The translations under genes were made by a program, and so were the position numbers. Of a DNA stretch of 64,000 nucleotides, positions 37,671 to 47,600 are shown one piece after another. The stretch covers positions 16,502 through 80,501 of the forward strand of contig JANXTR010000050.1 in NCBI GenBank assembly GCA_025352325.1, given 5' to 3'. The DNA comes from Microbacteriaceae bacterium (GTDB lineage: Bacteria > Actinomycetota > Actinomycetes > Actinomycetales > Microbacteriaceae). Below the pieces are notes generated by a model that saw nothing but the letters and a program-made list of their open reading frames with translations, searched no databases and had not been told where the DNA came from. Position 1 is the first letter of the stretch. Each line of letters begins with the position of its first letter.

Positions 37671-38551
37671 TGTCGAGCGCCGTTCTCACCACACCGTCTG
37701 TCTCCCCCGCTCCGCTGGCGCGTCAACGTCGCCGCATCGACTGGGGCACGCCTCTGATCTACGTGGTCGCGCTCGCGATCGTGGGGATCACCGTCGTGCC
37801 CGTCGCCTACATCTGGGTGAGCGGATTCCGCACCACCGCCCAGCTGAACGACAACCCCTCCGCGTGGCCGAGTCCGTGGATCCTCACGAACTACGCCTCC
37901 GTGCTGAGCTCGCCGACTTTCTGGACCGAGGTGGCCAACAGCACGATCACGGCCATCGGCACGACCGTCGGCGTCGTGTTCCTCGGCGTGCTGGCCGCTT
38001 TCGTGATCGCGCGCTACGAGTTCCGGGGCCGCGACGCCCTGTACTCGCTGTTCACCGCGGGACTGCTGTTCCCGCTGACGGTGGCAGTGCTGCCGCTCTA
38101 CCTGATGCTGCGCGACCTCAACCTGCTGGGTACGCTCGCGGGCGTCATCATCCCGCAGATTGCGTTCGCGCTGCCGGTGACCATCATCATCCTGGTCCCG
38201 TTCCTGCGCGCCATCCCGGGCGAGCTGGAGGATGCCGCGTCCATCGACGGGACGAGCCGCTTCGGCTTCTTCTGGCGTATCGTGCTCCCCCTCTCCGGGC
38301 CCGGGCTCGTGACGGTCGGCGTGCTGGCGTTCGTCGGGAGCTGGAACGCGTTCCTCCTGCCGCTGCTCACCCTCGGAGATCCGAACAACTACACCCTGCC
38401 GTTGGGCGTGCAGTTCTTCTCGACGCAGTACTCGCAGGACACGGCGATGGTTCTCGCCTTCACGTCCCTCGCGATGCTGCCCGCGATCATTTTCTTCACC
38501 ATCGCCCAGCGCCAGATCGTCGGCGGCCTCACGGGCGCCGTGAAGGGCTGA
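37670..38551 (+). CDS. Carbohydrate ABC transporter permease (MalG-like)
   Basis: Second permease (293 aa) with six predicted helices and EAA loop LEDAASIDGTSRFGFFWRI. Its ATG overlaps the previous stop (TGATG), and the GH3 gene starts 3 bp after its stop, so the four genes form one tight operon. Substrate as for the binding protein. Confidence 0.93.
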   Translation: MSSAVLTTPSVSPAPLARQRRRIDWGTPLIYVVALAIVGITVVPVAYIWVSGFRTTAQLNDNPSAWPSPWILTNYASVLSSPTFWTEVANSTITAIGTTVGVVFLGVLAAFVIARYEFRGRDALYSLFTAGLLFPLTVAVLPLYLMLRDLNLLGTLAGVIIPQIAFALPVTIIILVPFLRAIPGELEDAASIDGTSRFGFFWRIVLPLSGPGLVTVGVLAFVGSWNAFLLPLLTLGDPNNYTLPLGVQFFSTQYSQDTAMVLAFTSLAMLPAIIFFTIAQRQIVGGLTGAVKG

Positions 38552-38554
38552 GCC

Positions 38555-40945
38555 ATGACAAATATCGAGACCGAGCCCGTCGGGACGAGCCCGCGCTGGC
38601 GCGATCTGGCGGCGCCCGTCGGCGAGCGCGTCGAGGCACTGGTCGCCGCGATGACGCTCGACGAGAAGCTCGGGCAACTGGTCGGCGTATGGGTCGGGGC
38701 GTCGGCCGACGGCGGCGAGGTGGCTCCGCAGCAACACGAGATGAGCGACGACATCGACCTCGACGAGCTGCTGCCGAACGGGCTCGGGCAGTTGACGCGG
38801 CCGTTCGGAACGGCGCCGGTCGATCCGGCGCTCGGCGCCCTGTCGCTCGCGCGCGCCCAGGAGCGGGTGGCGAGCAGCAACCGCTTCGGCATCCCGGCGA
38901 TCGCGCACGAGGAGTGCCTGGCTGGCTTCGCCGCCTGGGGGGCGACCGCCTACCCCGTGCCGCTCTCCTGGGGGGCGACATTCGACCCGTCGCTCGTGCA
39001 GCGGATGGCAGAGCGCATCGGCGCCGACATGCGCTCCGTCGGCGTGCACCAGGGCCTCGCGCCGGTGCTCGACGTGGTGCGCGACGCACGCTGGGGGCGC
39101 GTCGAGGAGACCATCGGCGAGGACCCGTACCTGGTCGCCACCGTCGCCACCGCCTACGTGCGCGGCCTCGAATCCGCCGGCATCATCGCCACGCTCAAGC
39201 ACTTCGTCGGCTATTCCGCCTCGCGGGCCGGCCGCAACCTCGCGCCGGTCTCCGTCGGTCAGCGTGAGCTCGCCGACGTGCTGCTCCCGCCCTTCGAGAT
39301 GGCCATCCGCGACGGCGGGGCGCGCTCGGTGATGAACTCGTACAGCGACATCGACGGGGTCCCCGCAGCAGCAGATCCGCGCCTCCTGACCACTCTGCTG
39401 CGCGACAGCTGGGGCTTCGAGGGCACCGTCGTCGCCGACTACTTCGCGATTGGATTCCTCAAGTCGCTCCACAAGATCGCCGGCACCTGGGGCGAGGCCG
39501 CCGTTGCCGCACTCACCGCGGGCATCGACGTCGAACTCCCGACCGTGAAGACCTACGGGCGCGCTCTCGCCGAACTGGTCGAGAGCGGCGCAATCGACGT
39601 CTCCTACGTCGACCGGGCGCTCCGTCGCGTGCTGCGGCAGAAGATTGACCTCGGCATGCTCGATCCCGACTGGTCGGCGACACCGCTCGCCCTGGCCGGC
39701 GCCGCCGCATCCGGGGCTGCTCTCGACGACCCCGCCGCCCTCCGCGGCTCGGTGGATCTCGACACCGCCGAGAACCGTGAGCTGGCGCGCGAGATCGCGG
39801 AGCGCGCGATCGTGCTGCTGCGCAACGACGGCGTGCTCCCGCTCGCCGCGCCGCGCCGCATCGCGCTGCTCGGGCCCAACGCCGACGACCCGTACGCCGT
39901 GCTGGGCTGCTACTCCTTTCCGAGTCACGTGGGGGTGCACCATCCGGAGATCGCGGCTGGCATCGAGCTGCCCACGTTGCTCGACGCGCTGCGGCTCGAG
40001 TTCCCGAGCAGCGAGATCGTGCACCTGCGCGGCACTTCGATCGACGGCGGCGAGCTCGACGGGATCACCGCGGCCGTCGAGGCGGCGCAGGGAGCGGATG
40101 TCGCGATCCTCGCGCTCGGAGACCGGGCCGGGCTATTCGGGCGCGGCACCAGCGGCGAGGGCTGCGATGTCACCTCCCTCGCGTTGCCGGGGGCTCAGCA
40201 GGCACTGCTCGACGCGATCGTCGGTAGTGGAACGCCCACTGTCGTCACCCTGCTCGCCGGTCGGCCGTATGCGCTCGGCAATGCGGTGACCGACGCCGGG
40301 GCGATCGTGCAGACCTTCTTCCTCGGCGAGGAGGGCACCGGGGCTCTCGCCGGCGTGCTCAGCGGTCGGGTCAACCCCAGCGGGCGGCTGCCGGTCAGCG
40401 TGCCCGCCGACCCGGGCGCCCAGCCGTCGAGCTACCTGGCCTCTCCACTTGCCGAGAAGTCGGGCGTCTCGAACATCGATCCGACGCCCGCGTACTGGTT
40501 CGGGCACGGCCTGGGCTATAGCGAGTTCGCCTGGGAGGGGATGGAGGCCTCGGCCGTCGAGTTCGGCACCGAGGGGGACCGCGAGCTGACTCTCTCCCTT
40601 ACGGTGACGAACATCGGGCAGCGCCACGGGGCCGACGTCGTGCAGCTCTACCTCCACGACCCGGTGGCGAGCGTGGTGCGCCCGACGCGTCGCCTGATCG
40701 GGTACGCGCGGGTCGACCTCACCGCGGGCGAGTCGACCCAAGTGTCGTTCGGCGTCTCCGCGGATCTCGCCTCCTTCACCGGGCGCGACGGGCGACGCAT
40801 TGTCGAGCCGGGCGAGCTGGTGTTCCAGTTCGGTCGCTCGGCGGGCGACATCGTCTTCGAGCAGTCGGCCGAGCTGCAGGGCCCGGTGCGGGCGGTGGAC
40901 CACAGCCGCGCGCTGGTCGCCGAAGTCGAGATCTTGCGCGGGTGA
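38555..40945 (+). CDS. Glycoside hydrolase family 3 (beta-xylosidase/beta-glucosidase)
   Basis: Cytosolic exo-glycosidase (796 aa, no signal peptide) that would split imported xylo- or gluco-oligosaccharides to monosaccharides. GH3 landmarks: GRVEETIGEDPYL (about 181-193), KHFVGYS (K215, H216), nucleophile D295 in GTVVADYFAIG, the C-terminal (alpha/beta)6 domain starting at about 385 (AIVLLRNDGVLPL), and a fibronectin-III-like domain at the end (about 705-780). Context with xylA-xylB and a CE7 esterase favours beta-xylosidase activity. It is the last gene of the importer operon, 21 bp before the convergent LacI gene. Confidence 0.92.
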   Translation: MTNIETEPVGTSPRWRDLAAPVGERVEALVAAMTLDEKLGQLVGVWVGASADGGEVAPQQHEMSDDIDLDELLPNGLGQLTRPFGTAPVDPALGALSLARAQERVASSNRFGIPAIAHEECLAGFAAWGATAYPVPLSWGATFDPSLVQRMAERIGADMRSVGVHQGLAPVLDVVRDARWGRVEETIGEDPYLVATVATAYVRGLESAGIIATLKHFVGYSASRAGRNLAPVSVGQRELADVLLPPFEMAIRDGGARSVMNSYSDIDGVPAAADPRLLTTLLRDSWGFEGTVVADYFAIGFLKSLHKIAGTWGEAAVAALTAGIDVELPTVKTYGRALAELVESGAIDVSYVDRALRRVLRQKIDLGMLDPDWSATPLALAGAAASGAALDDPAALRGSVDLDTAENRELAREIAERAIVLLRNDGVLPLAAPRRIALLGPNADDPYAVLGCYSFPSHVGVHHPEIAAGIELPTLLDALRLEFPSSEIVHLRGTSIDGGELDGITAAVEAAQGADVAILALGDRAGLFGRGTSGEGCDVTSLALPGAQQALLDAIVGSGTPTVVTLLAGRPYALGNAVTDAGAIVQTFFLGEEGTGALAGVLSGRVNPSGRLPVSVPADPGAQPSSYLASPLAEKSGVSNIDPTPAYWFGHGLGYSEFAWEGMEASAVEFGTEGDRELTLSLTVTNIGQRHGADVVQLYLHDPVASVVRPTRRLIGYARVDLTAGESTQVSFGVSADLASFTGRDGRRIVEPGELVFQFGRSAGDIVFEQSAELQGPVRAVDHSRALVAEVEILRG

Positions 40946-40966
40946 CGCTGCGGAGCCCCCGTACCG

Positions 40967-41986
40967 TCATCCGGTGGGTGGCGGTGCCGTGCTCTCGCGG
41001 ACGACCAGGCTCGTGGCGAGGTCCATGCGCGGCACCGAATCGAGCGGTGCCTGACTCATCCGGATGACGAGGCGCGAGGCCTCCTCCGCCATCTGCTTCA
41101 GCGGCTGATGCACGGTCGTGAGCGTGGGACTCACCCACTTCGCGAGCGGGATGTCGTCGTACCCGACCACCGAGAAGTCGTCGGGCACCCGCAGGCCGAG
41201 GCCGCGCGCCGCGTCGAGCACGCCGAGAGCCTGCAGGTCGCTACCGGCGAAGATTGCGGTGGGGCGGTCGGCGGAGGCCAGCAGCTCGCGGCCGTTCACG
41301 CTGCCACCCTCGATGTGGAAGTTGCCGTAGCGCACCCAGTCGGGCCGGATGCTGAGCCCGGCCGAGGTCATCGCCGAGCGGTAGCCGTCGAGGCGGGCGT
41401 GCGAGCACATCATGTCCTCCGGCCCGCTGATGGCGGCGATCCGGGTGTGACCGAGCTCGATGAGGTGCCGGGTGGCGAGCAGGCCGCCCGACCAGTTGGC
41501 GGAGCCGACCGATGGCACGTCGGGCGAGGGATCCCCCGCCGGGTCGATGATCACGAACGGGATGGCGCGGGCGCGCAGCCGTTCGCGGTACTCGGGCGGC
41601 AGATCCGAGAAGACGAGCACCACGCCGACCGGGCGGCGGCGCATCACGCTCTCGATCCACTCCGGCCCCGGGGCGTGACGGGAGCCGCTCTGGGTGAGCA
41701 CGACGCTCATGCCGTGCTCGGACGCGACATCCTCGACGCCGCGGATGATCTCCATCGACCAGGCCGCTTCGAGCTCGTGGAAGACCAGCTCGATCAGCCG
41801 CGCGCGGGTCTGGCCGGCGTTGCGACGCAGGTAGCCGTGCTCGGCCAGCAGCGCCTCGACCCGAGCCCGGGTCGAGCTCGACACGTCGCTGCGGCCGTTG
41901 AGCACCTTCGAGATGGTCGACAGGGAGACGCCGGCCTCCTCCGCGACGCCGGAGAGGGTCGCACGAGCGTTGTCGGAGTGGGCCAT
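40967..41986 (-). CDS. LacI-family transcriptional regulator (xyl region)
   Basis: Repressor (about 339 aa) with N-terminal helix-turn-helix ([20 protein letters not shown]) and LacI sensor domain ([40 protein letters not shown]). The ATG at 41986 and an in-frame GTG nine bases before it are both possible starts; neither has a strong ribosome site. It is divergent from xylA-xylB with a candidate operator in the shared region, and likely represses xylA-xylB when xylose is absent. Confidence 0.9.
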   Translation of the reverse strand: MAHSDNARATLSGVAEEAGVSLSTISKVLNGRSDVSSSTRARVEALLAEHGYLRRNAGQTRARLIELVFHELEAAWSMEIIRGVEDVASEHGMSVVLTQSGSRHAPGPEWIESVMRRRPVGVVLVFSDLPPEYRERLRARAIPFVIIDPAGDPSPDVPSVGSANWSGGLLATRHLIELGHTRIAAISGPEDMMCSHARLDGYRSAMTSAGLSIRPDWVRYGNFHIEGGSVNGRELLASADRPTAIFAGSDLQALGVLDAARGLGLRVPDDFSVVGYDDIPLAKWVSPTLTTVHQPLKQMAEEASRLVIRMSQAPLDSVPRMDLATSLVVRESTAPPPTG

Positions 41987-42046
41987 TCCGGTCACTGTAC
42001 GCGGTTGCGGAGCGAGACGTCGAAACTATCGAATCGGGACCGGCCC

Positions 42047-42091
42047 TTGTCTCCCGCGCACACTCGCCGTAATATGTTGTGCGAACCAACA
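42047..42091 (+). promoter_or_regulatory. xylA promoter with overlapping operator
   Basis: TTGTCT (42047-42052) and TAATAT (42070-42075) with 17 bp spacing form a good promoter. The inverted repeat TGTTG-N7-CAACA (42075-42091) starts at the last base of the -10 box and covers the expected start point, an ideal site for a repressor such as the divergent LacI protein. Confidence 0.65.
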
Positions 42092-42119
42092 ATCAATGAC
42101 GACTGAAAGAAGCACCATC

Positions 42120-43313
42120 GTGGTCACTCCCACCCCGACCCCCGCCGACAAGTTCTCCTTCGGCCTCTGGACCATCGGCTACAACGGCGCAGACCCGTTC
42201 GGCGGCCCCACTCGCGCGCCCATGGACATCGTCCACGTGGTCGAAAAGCTCAAAGAGGTCGGCGCATACGGCCTGACCTTCCACGACGACGACCTGTTCG
42301 CCTTCGGCTCCTCGGACGCCGACCGCCAGAAGCAGATCGACCGACTCAAGGGCGCCCTCGCCGACACCGGCCTCATCGTCCCGATGGTCACGACCAACCT
42401 CTTCAGCGCACCGGTGTTCAAAGACGGCGGCTTCACCTCAAACGACCGCGACGTGCGTCGCTTCGCGCTGCGCAAGGCCCTCCGTCAGCTCGACCTCGGC
42501 GCCGAGCTCGGGGCCAAGACCTTCGTCATGTGGGGCGGCCGCGAGGGTGCCGAGTACGACGCCGCGAAAGACATCCGGATGGCGCTCGAGCGCTACCGCG
42601 AGGGCGTCAACATGTTCGCCCAGTACGTCACCGACAAGGGTTACGACATCCGGTTCGCCATCGAGCCGAAGCCGAACGAGCCGCGTGGCGACATCCTGCT
42701 GCCGACGCTCGGACACGCCATCGCGTTCATCTCGACCCTCGAGAAGCCGGACATGTTCGGCATCAACCCCGAGGTCGGCCACGAGCAGATGGCGGGGCTC
42801 AACTTCGCATCCGGCATCGCGCAGGCGCTGTACCAGGGCAAGCTCTTCCACATCGACCTGAACGGACAGCGCGGCATCAAATACGACCAGGACCTCGTTT
42901 TCGGTCACGGCGACCTGTACAACGCGTTCGCCCTCGTCGACCTGCTCGAAAACGGCGGCCCGAACGGCGGCCAGGCCTACGACGGCCCGCGTCACTTCGA
43001 CTACAAGCCCTCGCGCACCGAGGACGAGACCGGCGTCTGGGACTCCGCTCGCGCCAACATCGCGAACTACCTGATGCTCAAGGAGCGCGCCGCCGCCTTC
43101 CGCGCCGACCCCGAGGTGCAGGAGGCTCTCGCTGCCTCGCAGGTCGACGGCCTGTCGGTGCCCACGCTCGCCGAGGGCGAGAGCTACGAAAACCTCCTCG
43201 CCGACCGTTCGGCGTTCGAGGACTTCGACGTGAACCCGTACTACAACGGCAAGGGCTTCGGCTTCGTGCGCCTGCAGCAGCTGGCGACCGAGCACCTGCT
43301 CGGCGCTCGCTAG
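42120..43313 (+). CDS. xylA: Xylose isomerase
   Basis: Converts D-xylose to D-xylulose in the cytosol with two divalent metals, 397 aa from the GTG at 42120 ([18 protein letters not shown]). I prefer this GTG to the in-frame ATG at 42096 because GAAAGAAG lies eight bases upstream. Active-site residues are in place: H55 and D58 (FHDDDLF), E183 and K185 ([11 protein letters not shown]), E219 and H222 (NPEVGHEQM), D247 (HIDLNGQ), D257 and D259. This is the actinobacterial class I type (about 390 aa). xylB follows 51 bp downstream. Confidence 0.97.
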   Translation: MVTPTPTPADKFSFGLWTIGYNGADPFGGPTRAPMDIVHVVEKLKEVGAYGLTFHDDDLFAFGSSDADRQKQIDRLKGALADTGLIVPMVTTNLFSAPVFKDGGFTSNDRDVRRFALRKALRQLDLGAELGAKTFVMWGGREGAEYDAAKDIRMALERYREGVNMFAQYVTDKGYDIRFAIEPKPNEPRGDILLPTLGHAIAFISTLEKPDMFGINPEVGHEQMAGLNFASGIAQALYQGKLFHIDLNGQRGIKYDQDLVFGHGDLYNAFALVDLLENGGPNGGQAYDGPRHFDYKPSRTEDETGVWDSARANIANYLMLKERAAAFRADPEVQEALAASQVDGLSVPTLAEGESYENLLADRSAFEDFDVNPYYNGKGFGFVRLQQLATEHLLGAR

Positions 43314-43364
43314 TCGCTCGCGGCTGAGCCCCGATGGCGCCGACAACAAACTGAAGGAAGTCGA

Positions 43365-44780
43365 ATGACACTGGTCGCCGGCGTCGACTCGTCGACGCAG
43401 AGTTGCAAGGTCGTGATCCGCGACGCCGACACCGGCGCCGTGGTGCGCACGGGGCGCGCCACGCATCCGACGGGCACCGAGGTGCCTCCGGATGCGTGGT
43501 GGGCCGCGTTGCTCGCGGCTGTCTCCGATGCGGGCGGGCTCGACGACGTCGCGGCCCTCTCGATCGGAGGCCAGCAGCACGGCATGGTCGTCCTGGATGC
43601 GGGAGGACGCGTCATCCGCGACGCCCTGCTCTGGAATGACACCCGCTCGGGCCCTGCCGCCGCCCAGCTGATCACCGAGTTCGGCGCGGCCGAACTGGCC
43701 GCGCGCACCGGACTCGTGCCGGTCGCGAGCTTTACGATCACCAAGCTGCGGTGGCTGCGCGACGCCGAACCCGAAAACGCGGCCCGCGTGGCCGCCGTCG
43801 CGCTCCCCCACGACTGGCTGACCTGGCGGCTCCGCGGCTATGGTCCCGCGGGCGAGAGCGCCCTGGGGCCGGTGCTCGACGACCTCACAACCGATCGCTC
43901 GGACGCGAGCGGCACGGGCTACTGGTCACCGGCGAGCGGCGAGTACGACCGCGAGCTGCTGGTCGCCGGCCTCGGGCACGAGGCTGTGCTGCCCCGCGTC
44001 CTCGACGCGCACGACTCCCCGGGGGTGTCGGTCGCGCATTCCGGCATTCCCGCGGGACTGGTGCTGGGGGCGGGCGCCGGCGACAACGCGGCGGCCGGTC
44101 TAGGACTCGATGCCCGCAGCGGCGACGTGGTGGTCTCGATCGGGACCAGCGGCACTGTCTTCGCCGTCACCGACGCTCCGACCGTCGACCCGAGCGGCTC
44201 GGTCGCCGGATTTGCGGATGCCGGGGGGGCCTTCCTGCCCCTGGTCGCCACCTTGAACGCCGCCCGCATCCTCGACGCCGTCGCCCGCCTGCTCGCCGTG
44301 GACCACGACGAGTTGGGCCGCCTCGCTCTCGCCGCCGAGCCCGGCGCCGACGGACTCGTACTGCAGCCCTACTTCGAGGGCGAGCGCACCCCCAACCTGC
44401 CGGGTGCCACCGCCACCCTGTTCGGCCTGACCCTTGCGTCCACCACCCGTGAGGGCCTCGCCCGGGCCGCCATCGAGGGGATGCTGTGCGCTCTCGCCGA
44501 CGGACTGGACGCCATCGAGCGGCTGGGTGTCACGGCGTCGCGCGTGCTGATCATCGGCGGGGCGGCTCAGAACCCAGCCGTTGCCGCAATCGCCGCCCAG
44601 GTGTTCCCGGTGCCGGTGGAGGTGCCGGAGCCCGGCGAGTACGTCGCGCTCGGCGCCGCCGCGCAGGCTGCCTGGGCGCTGACCGGCGTGCGGCCGTCGT
44701 GGCCCGTGGCCGTGACCTCGAGCCCCGCGCGCGACGCGCGCCCGGTCATCCGCGCGCAGTACGCCGCGCACGCGCTCTAG
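43365..44780 (+). CDS. xylB: Xylulokinase
   Basis: FGGY-family kinase (471 aa) that phosphorylates D-xylulose with ATP for entry to the pentose phosphate pathway. The N-terminal phosphate loop is [12 protein letters not shown], substrate contact region [18 protein letters not shown], and the C-terminal ATP domain has [10 protein letters not shown] and [16 protein letters not shown] lies before the ATG. It ends the xyl operon; a palindromic repeat 20 bp after the stop may serve as terminator for both this gene and the convergent cyclase-family gene. Confidence 0.96.
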   Translation: MTLVAGVDSSTQSCKVVIRDADTGAVVRTGRATHPTGTEVPPDAWWAALLAAVSDAGGLDDVAALSIGGQQHGMVVLDAGGRVIRDALLWNDTRSGPAAAQLITEFGAAELAARTGLVPVASFTITKLRWLRDAEPENAARVAAVALPHDWLTWRLRGYGPAGESALGPVLDDLTTDRSDASGTGYWSPASGEYDRELLVAGLGHEAVLPRVLDAHDSPGVSVAHSGIPAGLVLGAGAGDNAAAGLGLDARSGDVVVSIGTSGTVFAVTDAPTVDPSGSVAGFADAGGAFLPLVATLNAARILDAVARLLAVDHDELGRLALAAEPGADGLVLQPYFEGERTPNLPGATATLFGLTLASTTREGLARAAIEGMLCALADGLDAIERLGVTASRVLIIGGAAQNPAVAAIAAQVFPVPVEVPEPGEYVALGAAAQAAWALTGVRPSWPVAVTSSPARDARPVIRAQYAAHAL

Positions 44781-44799
44781 ACAGCGGAATGCCCCGGCC

Positions 44800-44830
44800 G
44801 GTCGAGCAGGCCGATGGCCGTATCGAGACC
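44800..44830. repeat. Palindromic intergenic repeat, copy 1
   Basis: GGTCGAGCAG, a GGCCGATGGCC hairpin core, then GTATCGAGACC. The same ends occur in two copies beside metB (47601 and 47648). The copy lies between two convergent stops and could act as a bidirectional terminator. Elements of this GGTCGAG...ATCGAGACC type are, as I recall, frequent between genes in Microbacteriaceae. Confidence 0.6.
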
Positions 44831-44854
44831 GACCGAGCGAACACGCACTGGGGC

Positions 44855-45799
44855 TTAGCCGAGGGTCGCGAAGGCTCGCACCGGGAAGGTGCCGAATCCC
44901 TCCACCGCGGGAGGAGCCGCCGTGAAACGGGCGCCGCTCGGCGGCAGGGCGTCAAGGTTCGTCAGATGTTCGACGACGTGGATGCCGGCCGCCAGCAGAC
45001 CGGTGTGCGCCGGCCGTTCGCCCCCCGACTCCGTGTCGTCGATGTTGAGCGAGTCGATGCCGACCAGTGTCACGCCCTGGCGGATGAGCTCGGCCACCCC
45101 GGCCGCGCCGAGGAAGGGCGCGCCGTGCGCATACTCCGCGGTGCCGAACAGGCGACTCCATCCGGTATCGAGCATCACGGCGGCTCCGCGGAGGTCGCGA
45201 TCGAAGAAGACGCTCGCCGGGATTTCCCTGCCCTCCGGGGCCCCCGACGATACATCCCTCAGATGGAATACTTCTGTCGGGAGGTCGACCAACGTCGCCA
45301 GATCGAGCCCGGCGAGGTCGGCTCCATCCTCGTAGCGGTGGAATGGACTGTCGAGATAGGTGCCGGTGTTGCCGATCATCGTGATGTTGTCCATCGCGAA
45401 CTGGGTGCCGGGGGCATAGTGCGAGATCGAGTCCTCGCGGGTCAGGTGCGGCGTGAAGACCGGAGCGGGCAGGCCCGGGTAGGTGATCAGACCTTCGCGG
45501 ATCACGTGGCTGAGGTCGATGACGCGGCGGGCAGGCACGGCGATGCCGGTCACGGCATCGGTCTCGACCCCCCGGGAACCGCGGTGCGTCTCCTCGACGA
45601 TTTCGAGACTGTCGAGCCGCACCGAGCCCACCAGGGCGAGCCCGAGGTGGTGCACGAAAAGCCGGGCGACCTCCGCCTCGTCGAGGTCGCCGGCCGGAAC
45701 ATCCAGTCGGAAACGCTCGGCGCTCAACCCTCCCCCGTTGGCGAACTCAACGCGGGCATCAAAGTGGGCGCGGTACTGGGGGCTCGGCACGATGCTCAT
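44855..45799 (-). CDS. Cyclase-family metal hydrolase (kynurenine formamidase-like)
   Basis: A 314-aa enzyme of the cyclase/arylformamidase superfamily. The core motif, normally HxGTHxDxPxH, appears here as NTGTYLDSPFHR: the first and second His are replaced by Asn and Tyr, while the Asp and last His remain. VIDLSHVIREGLITYPGLP and DTGWSRLFGTAEYAHGAPFL are family-like. The substrate is unknown; this variant subgroup may bind metal differently. The ATG lies 17 bp from a perfect 13-bp hairpin that could be its operator or the terminator of the gene before. It converges on xylB. Confidence 0.8.
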   Translation of the reverse strand: MSIVPSPQYRAHFDARVEFANGGGLSAERFRLDVPAGDLDEAEVARLFVHHLGLALVGSVRLDSLEIVEETHRGSRGVETDAVTGIAVPARRVIDLSHVIREGLITYPGLPAPVFTPHLTREDSISHYAPGTQFAMDNITMIGNTGTYLDSPFHRYEDGADLAGLDLATLVDLPTEVFHLRDVSSGAPEGREIPASVFFDRDLRGAAVMLDTGWSRLFGTAEYAHGAPFLGAAGVAELIRQGVTLVGIDSLNIDDTESGGERPAHTGLLAAGIHVVEHLTNLDALPPSGARFTAAPPAVEGFGTFPVRAFATLG

Positions 45800-45815
45800 C
45801 GTCCCATCATGGCAG

Positions 45816-45849
45816 TGGCAGGAACGGGCATAACTTCCCGTTCCTGCCA
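45816..45849. terminator. Perfect 13-bp inverted repeat
   Basis: TGGCAGGAACGGG (45816-45828) and CCCGTTCCTGCCA (45837-45849) pair perfectly around an 8-base AT-rich loop. It lies 37 bp after the decayed glycosyltransferase and 17 bp before the cyclase-family start. There is no U-run. It is either a terminator for the glycosyltransferase operon or a protein-binding operator. Confidence 0.6.
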
Positions 45850-45885
45850 CACCGCGTGGGGTTCACGCCAGCGTCGTCCGGCGGG

Positions 45886-46210
45886 TCACGCCCCGCTCAG
45901 GTCGTAAAGCGTCACGCCGTCGACCGTGGTGGCGGCGTAGTTCGCGGCGTCGGAGGAGCCGTAGAAGAACGCCTCCCAGTTTGCCGAGCCGGCCTGCGCG
46001 GCCACCGAGTAGAAGAAGTTCGCCCAGCCGCTGGCGGAGAGATCCCAGAGGTACAGGAGGCTGCGATGGCGCGCAGGCGCAGGAGCACCGGACGCTCCCA
46101 GACTGCCGAGTCGGCGCGGCCGCGGACGACCCAGCGGGCTGCGGCGCCGAGCTTCGCGCCGATGCCGGTGTGCTGTCGTCCGGGGAGGATGTCGGGGTGG
46201 TGGTGGCCAT
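45886..46210 (-). pseudogene. Remnant of an ArnT-like GT39 glycosyltransferase
   Basis: Starts at an ATG overlapping the GT2 stop by one base, as an intact second gene would. The first codons (MATTTPTSSPDD) are a normal Pro/Ser-rich N-terminus. A second frame then gives WERPVLLRLRAIAA and a third gives YLWDLSASGWANFFYS plus NWEAFFYGSSDAAN, the hallmark start of the first membrane helix and loop of ArnT-like mannosyltransferases. The reading then joins straight to TTVDGVTLYDLSGA and a stop, which looks like the C-terminal end of the same family. About 500 or more codons of the middle are missing. Frameshifts plus the internal deletion make it non-functional. Confidence 0.72.
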
Positions 46211-47529
46211 CAGGCGCTCGCCTTTTGCGTGGCGAGGTGCGTGGCGAGGGTGGCGACGAGCGTCTCGCGCGTCATCACCTCACGCCGACGTTCGGTGGGG
46301 AACGGGATCGGCTCCGCCGCCGCATCCGCTGGCTGGCACTGCTGACGGAAGACCCAGAGCCGGAAGAGCAGAAAGCGCACGACGGTCGCCACGAGATTCG
46401 CGACCGTGAGCACAGCGAGCGAGGCGAGAACCGAGGCATCCGGTCGGGCGGCGTGCAGCAGGGCGAGCGAGCCCGCCGTGATCCCCCACGCAACCCCGAA
46501 GACGATCAGCCCCTGGAACTGGTGGCGCATCACCCCGCGCCGCCCCTGCACCCCGAATGTGAAGCGACGGTTGGCAGTGGTGTTGCCGATCGCCGTGATC
46601 AGCAGCGCGAGGAAGTTGGTGAGCTGCCCCGGCATCACCAGCTGCAGCAGCAGATACAGCAGCGCGTAGACCGCCGTCGAGGCGACCCCGACCGCGCCGA
46701 AGCGCACCACCTGGCCGAAGAAGCTGGGCTTGCGAGGTGCCTCGAGTGGATGCCGGCCCAACTCCGCGTAGATGCGTTCGAGCGGGATGCGGCCCGTCGC
46801 GATCGAATGCCCGACCCGCACCATGCCGCGGAGGTCCTCCATCGCGGTGCCCGTGATATCCACCGAGCTGTGGGAGTCGTCGACCCAGTCGACCGGCACC
46901 TCGTGGATGCGCATGCCTGCGCGCTCGGCGATGACCAGCAGCTCGGTATCGAAAAACCAGTTGGTGTCCTGCACATACGGGAGCACCTGCTCCGCCGCCT
47001 CGTGACGCATGGCCTTGAAGCCGCACTGCGCATCACTGAAACTCACTCCGAGATAGCGGCGGAGCAGGAAGTTGTAGCCGCGCGAGATGAACTCGCGCTT
47101 CGGCCCGCGAACCACGCGCGAGTTCGGCGACAGGCGCGTGCCGATCGCGACATCCGAGTGCCCGGAGAGCAACGGCGCCACGAGAGGCGGCAGCGCGCGG
47201 AGGTCGGTGGAGAGATCCTCGTCGAGGTAGGCGACCACCTCGGCTTCGCTGGCGAGCCAGGTCTGCTTGAGGGCACGCCCGCGACCCTTCTGCGTGAGAT
47301 GTACCACCTGCACGTTCGCGAGATCAAGCGACAGCTTGTCGCTGATGACCCGCGTCGCGTCGGTCGACGCGTTATCGGCGATCGTGATCAGCCAGGTCTC
47401 GTCGAACATGTCGGTCAGGGCATCATGCAGGGTCCGGATGCTGCGGTCGAGGGTCGCCTGCTCGTTATGGACGGGCACCACGATCTCGAGGCGGAGGGAA
47501 CCGCGGAGGCGGTCGGTCGATTCGGTCAT
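46210..47529 (-). CDS. GT2 glycosyltransferase fused to GtrA-like membrane domain
   Basis: A 439-aa bifunctional protein. The N-terminal GT-A domain (about 10-245) has EIVVPVHNEQATLDRSI and the DxD-like DEDLS motif, typical of polyprenyl-phosphate sugar transferases (DPM1-like). The C-terminal GtrA/DPMS domain (about 265-400) has four predicted helices and would flip or anchor the lipid-linked sugar. Such fusions are normally followed by an ArnT-like transferase that uses the lipid-sugar; here that partner is decayed, so the donor may be used by another enzyme or go unused. Confidence 0.9.
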   Translation of the reverse strand: MTESTDRLRGSLRLEIVVPVHNEQATLDRSIRTLHDALTDMFDETWLITIADNASTDATRVISDKLSLDLANVQVVHLTQKGRGRALKQTWLASEAEVVAYLDEDLSTDLRALPPLVAPLLSGHSDVAIGTRLSPNSRVVRGPKREFISRGYNFLLRRYLGVSFSDAQCGFKAMRHEAAEQVLPYVQDTNWFFDTELLVIAERAGMRIHEVPVDWVDDSHSSVDITGTAMEDLRGMVRVGHSIATGRIPLERIYAELGRHPLEAPRKPSFFGQVVRFGAVGVASTAVYALLYLLLQLVMPGQLTNFLALLITAIGNTTANRRFTFGVQGRRGVMRHQFQGLIVFGVAWGITAGSLALLHAARPDASVLASLAVLTVANLVATVVRFLLFRLWVFRQQCQPADAAAEPIPFPTERRREVMTRETLVATLATHLATQKASA

Positions 47530-47600
47530 GACCCGATGCTCGGCGGAGCCGCTATGCCGGATGCTGGCGCACCCTATGAGCCGGCTATGCCTTCTTGTCA

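Noticed and set aside
42096..43313. Start of xylA at the ATG at 42096
   Set aside because: No ribosome site lies before it and it is very close to the operator; the GTG at 42120 has GAAAGAAG at good spacing and gives the usual N-terminus.
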